Positions 7,022 to 9,262 of a DNA stretch of 9,262 nt are shown here, piece by piece. The notes beneath the pieces are model-generated. The model was not told the DNA's origin. It searched no databases and worked only from the letters and a program-made list of their open reading frames with translations. The position numbers and the translations under genes were made by a program. The stretch is from contig DCGI01000096.1 of NCBI GenBank assembly GCA_002315475.1, forward strand, positions 1 to 9,262. Reading direction: 5' to 3'. How positions within the stretch are numbered: the stretch's first letter is position 1; every line of letters begins with the position of its first letter. The stretch is from Christensenella sp. UBA1782 (lineage in GTDB: Bacteria > Bacillota > Clostridia > Christensenellales > DTU072).

Positions 7022-7208
7022 GAAACTTTATACTCGGTGCCGATTGGAGTTCGGACTGTGACGATGTCAAGGCAAAGCCAAAGGGAATCCTTTTACGGGG
7101 TTCCATTCGTTTGCCGAAGGAGAAGGCAATCATCGGTACGCGACGAAACAAAACCTACATTCTTATTATGCGGATGGGGTAGATATAATTACAAGGAGAA
7201 TATTTTGA
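7018..7208 (+). pseudogene. Internally deleted nucleoside hydrolase-like gene remnant
   Basis: GTG at 7018 overlaps the kinase TGA and has GGGAG (7006-7010) 7 nt upstream. It opens with (M)RNFILGADWSSDCDDV, which matches the N-terminal metal-binding strand of inosine-uridine nucleoside hydrolase-like proteins (the D-x-D-x-D-D signature, in the GADW(W/S)(T/S)DCDD variant). After about 18 codons the similarity stops. In another frame, from about 7083 to a TGA at 7206-7208, the sequence reads NPFTGFHSF, then GNHRYATKQNLHSYYADGVD, which resembles the C-terminal end of the same family (TG..F......G.H.YV.K.....YA..ID). The middle of an original gene of roughly 300 codons appears deleted and the ends joined out of frame. 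The product would not be functional. The identification is by remembered motifs and needs an alignment. Confidence 0.65.
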
Positions 7209-7960
7209 TAGGGATGAAGAAAATAAGGATGAAAAATAAAAAAATTTTTTGGGCGCTCATTGCCGTTGTTCTTGTTTTGTTGCTCTCCGTAGGGGCGTTT
7301 GGCATATATGCGGGCTTCTATTATCACGCCGATGCGAGCGTGGAAAGTGCCTGTCAAAGTTACGGCGAGGTGGAAGTAAAAACCTTATCCGTCGGACTTG
7401 CCTTTCTGCCCGAACGGGATACCGCAAACGGTCTGATTTTTTATCCCGGTGCCAAAGTGGAATACATCGCTTACGCCCCTCTGATGCGCTCTTTGGCGGA
7501 ACAAGGTGTTTTATGCGTTTTGGTGGATATGCCTTGTAATCTGGCTTTGTTGGATTTGGATGCGGCAAAAGACGTTCCCGCACAATTTCCCGCGGTGCAA
7601 AATTGGTATCTCGGCGGTCATTCTCTCGGCGGCGTATGCGCTTCCATTTATTTGGAAAATGCCGACGGCTATCGAGGTTTGATATTGCTCGCTTCCTATA
7701 TCGACAGAGATTTGTCGAGCAAACCCCTTTCCGTCCTTTCGATTTACGGCAGCGAAGACGGCGTTTTGAATCGTGAACAATATGCCCGAAAGGCGTCCAA
7801 CTCTCCCGCCGACAGAAAAGAAGTCATTCTTGAAGGCGGTTGCCACGCCGGTTTCGGTTACTACGGCGTACAAAAAGGGGACGGCACTCCGACAATCGAC
7901 ACCGCCCAACAAATAGCCGAAACGGTGCGAGAAATCGTAGCTTTTCTTGCCGAACGTTAA
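7205..7960 (+). CDS. Membrane-anchored alpha/beta hydrolase
   Basis: The product is a 251-residue alpha/beta-hydrolase-fold protein. The frame is open upstream to 7037, but that part lies in the gene remnant. TTG at 7205 is chosen because AAGGAG (7193-7198) sits 6 nt before it; ATG at 7214 (15-nt spacing) or 7229 are alternatives that change only the first residues. A basic start (KKIRMKNKK) and one hydrophobic helix (about 14-37) form a signal anchor or uncleaved signal, placing the enzyme outside. The catalytic triad is visible: nucleophile S140 in GGHSLGG (137-143), D185 in YGSEDGV, and H214 in GGCHAGFGYYG. YPGAKVEYIAY (80-90) fits the oxyanion-hole region. It resembles bacterial Abhydrolase_5/dienelactone-hydrolase-like proteins; the substrate is unknown. 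It converges on the exonuclease gene with 21 bp between stops and no evident hairpin terminator. Confidence 0.85.
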   Translation: MIGMKKIRMKNKKIFWALIAVVLVLLLSVGAFGIYAGFYYHADASVESACQSYGEVEVKTLSVGLAFLPERDTANGLIFYPGAKVEYIAYAPLMRSLAEQGVLCVLVDMPCNLALLDLDAAKDVPAQFPAVQNWYLGGHSLGGVCASIYLENADGYRGLILLASYIDRDLSSKPLSVLSIYGSEDGVLNREQYARKASNSPADRKEVILEGGCHAGFGYYGVQKGDGTPTIDTAQQIAETVREIVAFLAER

Positions 7961-7981
7961 GTTTTATTCGCATGGGATTTT

Positions 7982-8584
7982 TTATCGTACGTTCCCTTCG
8001 TGGATGCACGCATGGCAATAGCCTTCGAAGGGAATTTCCAAAAGACGCATGATGGTCAGTTCGTCGAGGGCGTCAAAAACGGCGTTGTGCTTTTCACGGT
8101 AGTATGGTTGTCCCGAAAGGATGCGGAACATGGGTTCTACGCCGAATCCGCGCCGCAGTCTTCCGGTAGACGTGTATTCCAAAGTGGCGGGCAGTTTTTT
8201 GTTATATTGTTTATATGCCGCCATTTTCATAATATCACACCAAAAATAAGAGGAAAGTTCGGGAAGAAGGGAACAGTCGAAATTCGCATTATACGCAAAA
8301 ATCGTGTTTACGTTGTTCTTTTGTAAATAGCCGAGTATGTCCGAAATCGCATCCTCTCGCGTGCAACAAAAAGCGGGGCAAGGCACCTGTAAAAATAAAG
8401 CGTCAAAGAACATGCCACCCGCTTGGTATTCCGGAGTAAGTATATAATATTTCGACGAAATCTCTTGAAAATCGTCGGAATTCGCAAGGGTGATGCCGAT
8501 GGACATAATGCGGTTGTTCCAGTTCGTTTCGGTGTCCAAAATGGCAATAACGGGTTTTTTCTCGATGTTTATTTTTTCTTTCAT
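7982..8584 (-). CDS. DEDDh-type 3'-5' exonuclease domain protein
   Basis: The product is a 200-residue soluble protein on the minus strand. The open frame extends to 8644, but the ATG at 8584 (MKEKINIEKK) is preferred because it places the first catalytic strand near the start, and the extension overlaps the promoter. An AAGGAAG stretch lies 10-12 nt upstream, a somewhat long spacing. Exo motifs are present: LDTET (D17, E19), YNANFD (D103) and HNAVFDALDE (H166, D171), the DEDDh set of the RNase T/DnaQ/epsilon superfamily. It is likely a two-metal nuclease acting on single-stranded nucleic acid, for example in repair, proofreading or RNA turnover; no polymerase or helicase domain is attached. 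Several cysteines (70, 73, 74, 104, 116, 190, 193) show no obvious metal-site pattern. It has its own promoter. Confidence 0.85.
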   Translation of the reverse strand: MKEKINIEKKPVIAILDTETNWNNRIMSIGITLANSDDFQEISSKYYILTPEYQAGGMFFDALFLQVPCPAFCCTREDAISDILGYLQKNNVNTIFAYNANFDCSLLPELSSYFWCDIMKMAAYKQYNKKLPATLEYTSTGRLRRGFGVEPMFRILSGQPYYREKHNAVFDALDELTIMRLLEIPFEGYCHACIHEGNVR

Positions 8585-8604
8585 CCGTAAGAATCTTCCT
8601 TCTT

Positions 8605-8644
8605 TATTCTTATAAAGAATAGCAAAATAATGGCAAAAGGTCAA
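8605..8644 (-). promoter_or_regulatory. Promoter of the exonuclease gene with overlapping dyad
   Basis: Read on the minus strand, TTGACC (plus-strand 8639-8644) and TATTCT (8616-8621) are separated by 17 bp and face the exonuclease start. A perfect 7-bp inverted repeat TATTCTT-ATA-AAGAATA (8605-8621) covers the -10 and the expected start site, so it may be an operator for an unidentified regulator. Confidence 0.55.
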
Positions 8645-8753
8645 GTGTTTTGCTTTAGTGATTTTTCAGCATTTTTCGGCATTTTTCATTCCCGTTTGTT
8701 AAAGTGTCGATATTTTTGCGAAAACATTCAAAAAGAATAAAAATCAAGCAAAA

Positions 8754-8769
8754 TGTTTCACGTGAAACA
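8754..8769. promoter_or_regulatory. parS: parS centromere site (ParB/Spo0J binding site)
   Basis: TGTTTCACGTGAAACA is a perfect 16-bp palindrome and an exact match to the conserved bacterial chromosomal parS consensus (TGTTNCACGTGAAACA), the nucleation site for the ParB CTP clamp that loads SMC and drives origin segregation. It lies in intergenic AT-rich DNA. Known chromosomal parS sites cluster around oriC, so the window may be near the origin; a plasmid or integrative element is the other possibility. ParA and ParB genes are not in the window. Confidence 0.88.
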
Positions 8770-8894
8770 ATATAATATTTTTTAGGAGAGATACGGCAAA
8801 TTCGGTTGAACAGATTCAATATGTTGTAAAATCAAAAAAATCTATAGAAAACAATAAAAAATCGACAAGCTGAAAAAATATTACGAAGAAAGGG

Positions 8895-8922
8895 TTGATT
8901 TTTTTCAAAAATATGGTATAGT
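8895..8922 (+). promoter_or_regulatory. Promoter of the rubredoxin gene
   Basis: TTGATT (8895-8900) and TATAGT (8917-8922) are separated by 16 bp. The start would fall near 8929, giving a leader of about 37 nt. The gene has a strong RBS, GGAGG at 8955-8959, 6 nt before the ATG. Confidence 0.65.
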
Positions 8923-8965
8923 ATAAGTGTCTTGAAAAAGAAATACCATTTTTTGGAGGAAAAGT

Positions 8966-9100
8966 ATGAAGTATATTTGCAACGTTTGCGGATATGAATA
9001 TGACGAGGAAGTCGAAGGCGTTAAGTTCGAGGATTTGCCGGACGATTATGAATGTCCGTTGTGTGGCGTTTCCAAAGCCGACTTCTCTCCGGCGGAATAA
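8966..9100 (+). CDS. Short-type rubredoxin
   Basis: The product is a complete 44-residue rubredoxin. It has the two iron-binding pairs C5-N-V-C8-G and C30-P-L-C33-G, plus the conserved FEDLPDD (21-27) and VSKADF (35-40). Common rubredoxins have 52-54 residues; this one lacks the loop usually read as GDP..GI.PGT, like the roughly 45-residue Desulfovibrio desulfuricans rubredoxin that it closely resembles from memory. The nearly invariant Trp after LPDD is Tyr (Y28). It is a cytosolic one-electron carrier, in anaerobes typically serving rubrerythrin, superoxide reductase or flavodiiron oxygen reductases. It is monocistronic, with its own promoter, RBS and terminator; no partner gene is adjacent in the window. 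Confidence 0.93.
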   Translation: MKYICNVCGYEYDEEVEGVKFEDLPDDYECPLCGVSKADFSPAE

Positions 9101-9117
9101 GCTGCGAGCGAAGAACA

Positions 9118-9206
9118 AAAAGCCGAAAACAGTTCTAATGTTTGAAAAGACCTTGCGCTAAGCAGGGTTTTTTTCATGCGGATACAAAGTTAAATTTTCG
9201 GCTTTT
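9118..9206. repeat. 12-bp inverted repeat enclosing the rubredoxin terminator
   Basis: AAAAGCCGAAAA (9118-9129) and TTTTCGGCTTTT (9195-9206) are perfect inverted copies 65 bp apart, with the terminator hairpin between them. They could form a long outer stem, or the distal arm could belong to a second terminator-like or repeat structure. Confidence 0.6.
9150..9174 (+). terminator. Rho-independent terminator of the rubredoxin gene
   Basis: A 7-bp stem (ACCTTGC at 9150-9156, GCAGGGT at 9162-9168, one G-T pair) with loop GCTAA runs into a T-run. The A-rich 5' side can pair with the T-run and extend the stem. Confidence 0.85.
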
Positions 9207-9210
9207 CTAT

Positions 9211-9262
9211 CCTCGTTTTCGTCGGTCGTAGTACGACAGTACAACTTCCCTAAAAAACGAGG
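9211..9262. repeat. Nested inverted repeat at window end, possibly a small repetitive element
   Basis: CCTCGTTTT (9211-9219) and AAAACGAGG (9254-9262) are perfect inverted copies bounding 34 bp. Inside lie a palindrome GTCGTAGTACGAC (9225-9237) and a near-tandem 8-mer, AGTACGAC then AGTACAAC (9230-9245). There is no ORF. The right boundary coincides with the window edge, so the true extent is unknown. The form suits a MITE/REP-like element or a structured RNA. Confidence 0.45.

Larger units (their letters stand above)
8585..8965. other. AT-rich divergent intergenic region
   Basis: This 381-bp gap lies between two divergent genes. It holds the exonuclease promoter, three T5-tracts repeated every 10 bp (8661-8690), the parS site (8754-8769), a TATAAT directly after it (8771-8776) without a matching -35, an AGGAGAG (8784-8790) not followed by any useful ORF, and the rubredoxin promoter. 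I see no coding sequence and no DnaA boxes of the TTATCCACA type. Confidence 0.7.

Noticed and set aside
7037..7204. N-terminal extension of the alpha/beta hydrolase frame
   Set aside because: It overlaps the nucleoside hydrolase-like remnant in another frame, is arginine-rich and lacks an RBS; the signal anchor begins just after 7205.
8585..8965. Replication origin (oriC) suggested by AT-richness and parS
   Set aside because: No DnaA-box clusters were seen and dnaA/dnaN are absent; parS alone indicates only an origin-proximal domain.
8816..9118. 100-codon minus-strand ORF over the rubredoxin gene
   Set aside because: It is antisense to an unmistakable rubredoxin, with no RBS or family features.

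Overview
The window looks like chromosomal DNA of a strictly anaerobic, low-to-medium GC Firmicute, probably an uncultured gut-type Clostridia member. The evidence is a monomeric [FeFe] hydrogenase with an oxygen-sensitive cluster, a rubredoxin, a BspA-type leucine-rich repeat protein, strong AGGAGG-type ribosome binding sites, and sigma-A-like promoters. No rRNA, tRNA, CRISPR array, transposase or phage gene was seen.

Layout: (1) 1-1965 is the 3' part of a BspA-like LRR protein gene with a tandem 69-bp repeat array; its start lies outside the window. It is followed by about 200 bp that look like a frameshifted tail, then a strong intrinsic terminator at 2182-2220. (2) A promoter at 2322-2350 opens a co-directional run: membrane-anchored metallophosphoesterase, a 101-aa protein resembling an isolated FtsK-gamma winged helix, a GC-rich multi-hairpin element, a cytosolic serine-beta-lactamase-fold hydrolase, a group B [FeFe] hydrogenase, a P-loop kinase, the remnant of a nucleoside hydrolase-like gene, and a membrane-anchored alpha/beta hydrolase. 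Several junctions are tight: the hydrogenase RBS overlaps the preceding stop codon, and the remnant's GTG start overlaps the kinase stop. This suggests shared transcription, but I see no single pathway joining the products. (3) A DEDDh exonuclease gene converges from the other strand (7982-8584). (4) A 381-bp AT-rich divergent gap holds two promoters and a perfect 16-bp match to the ParB-binding centromere site parS (8754-8769). (5) A short 44-residue rubredoxin follows with its own promoter and terminator, and the window closes with a nested inverted repeat that may be a small repetitive element.

The most noteworthy items are the parS site, the internally deleted nucleoside hydrolase-like gene still carrying both recognisable ends, the solitary FtsK-gamma-like protein beside a hairpin that contains KOPS-like octamers, and the hydrogenase without visible maturases or partners. 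I found no clear evidence of a wholly new multi-gene system. Family assignments rest on motif reading alone; no database search was possible.
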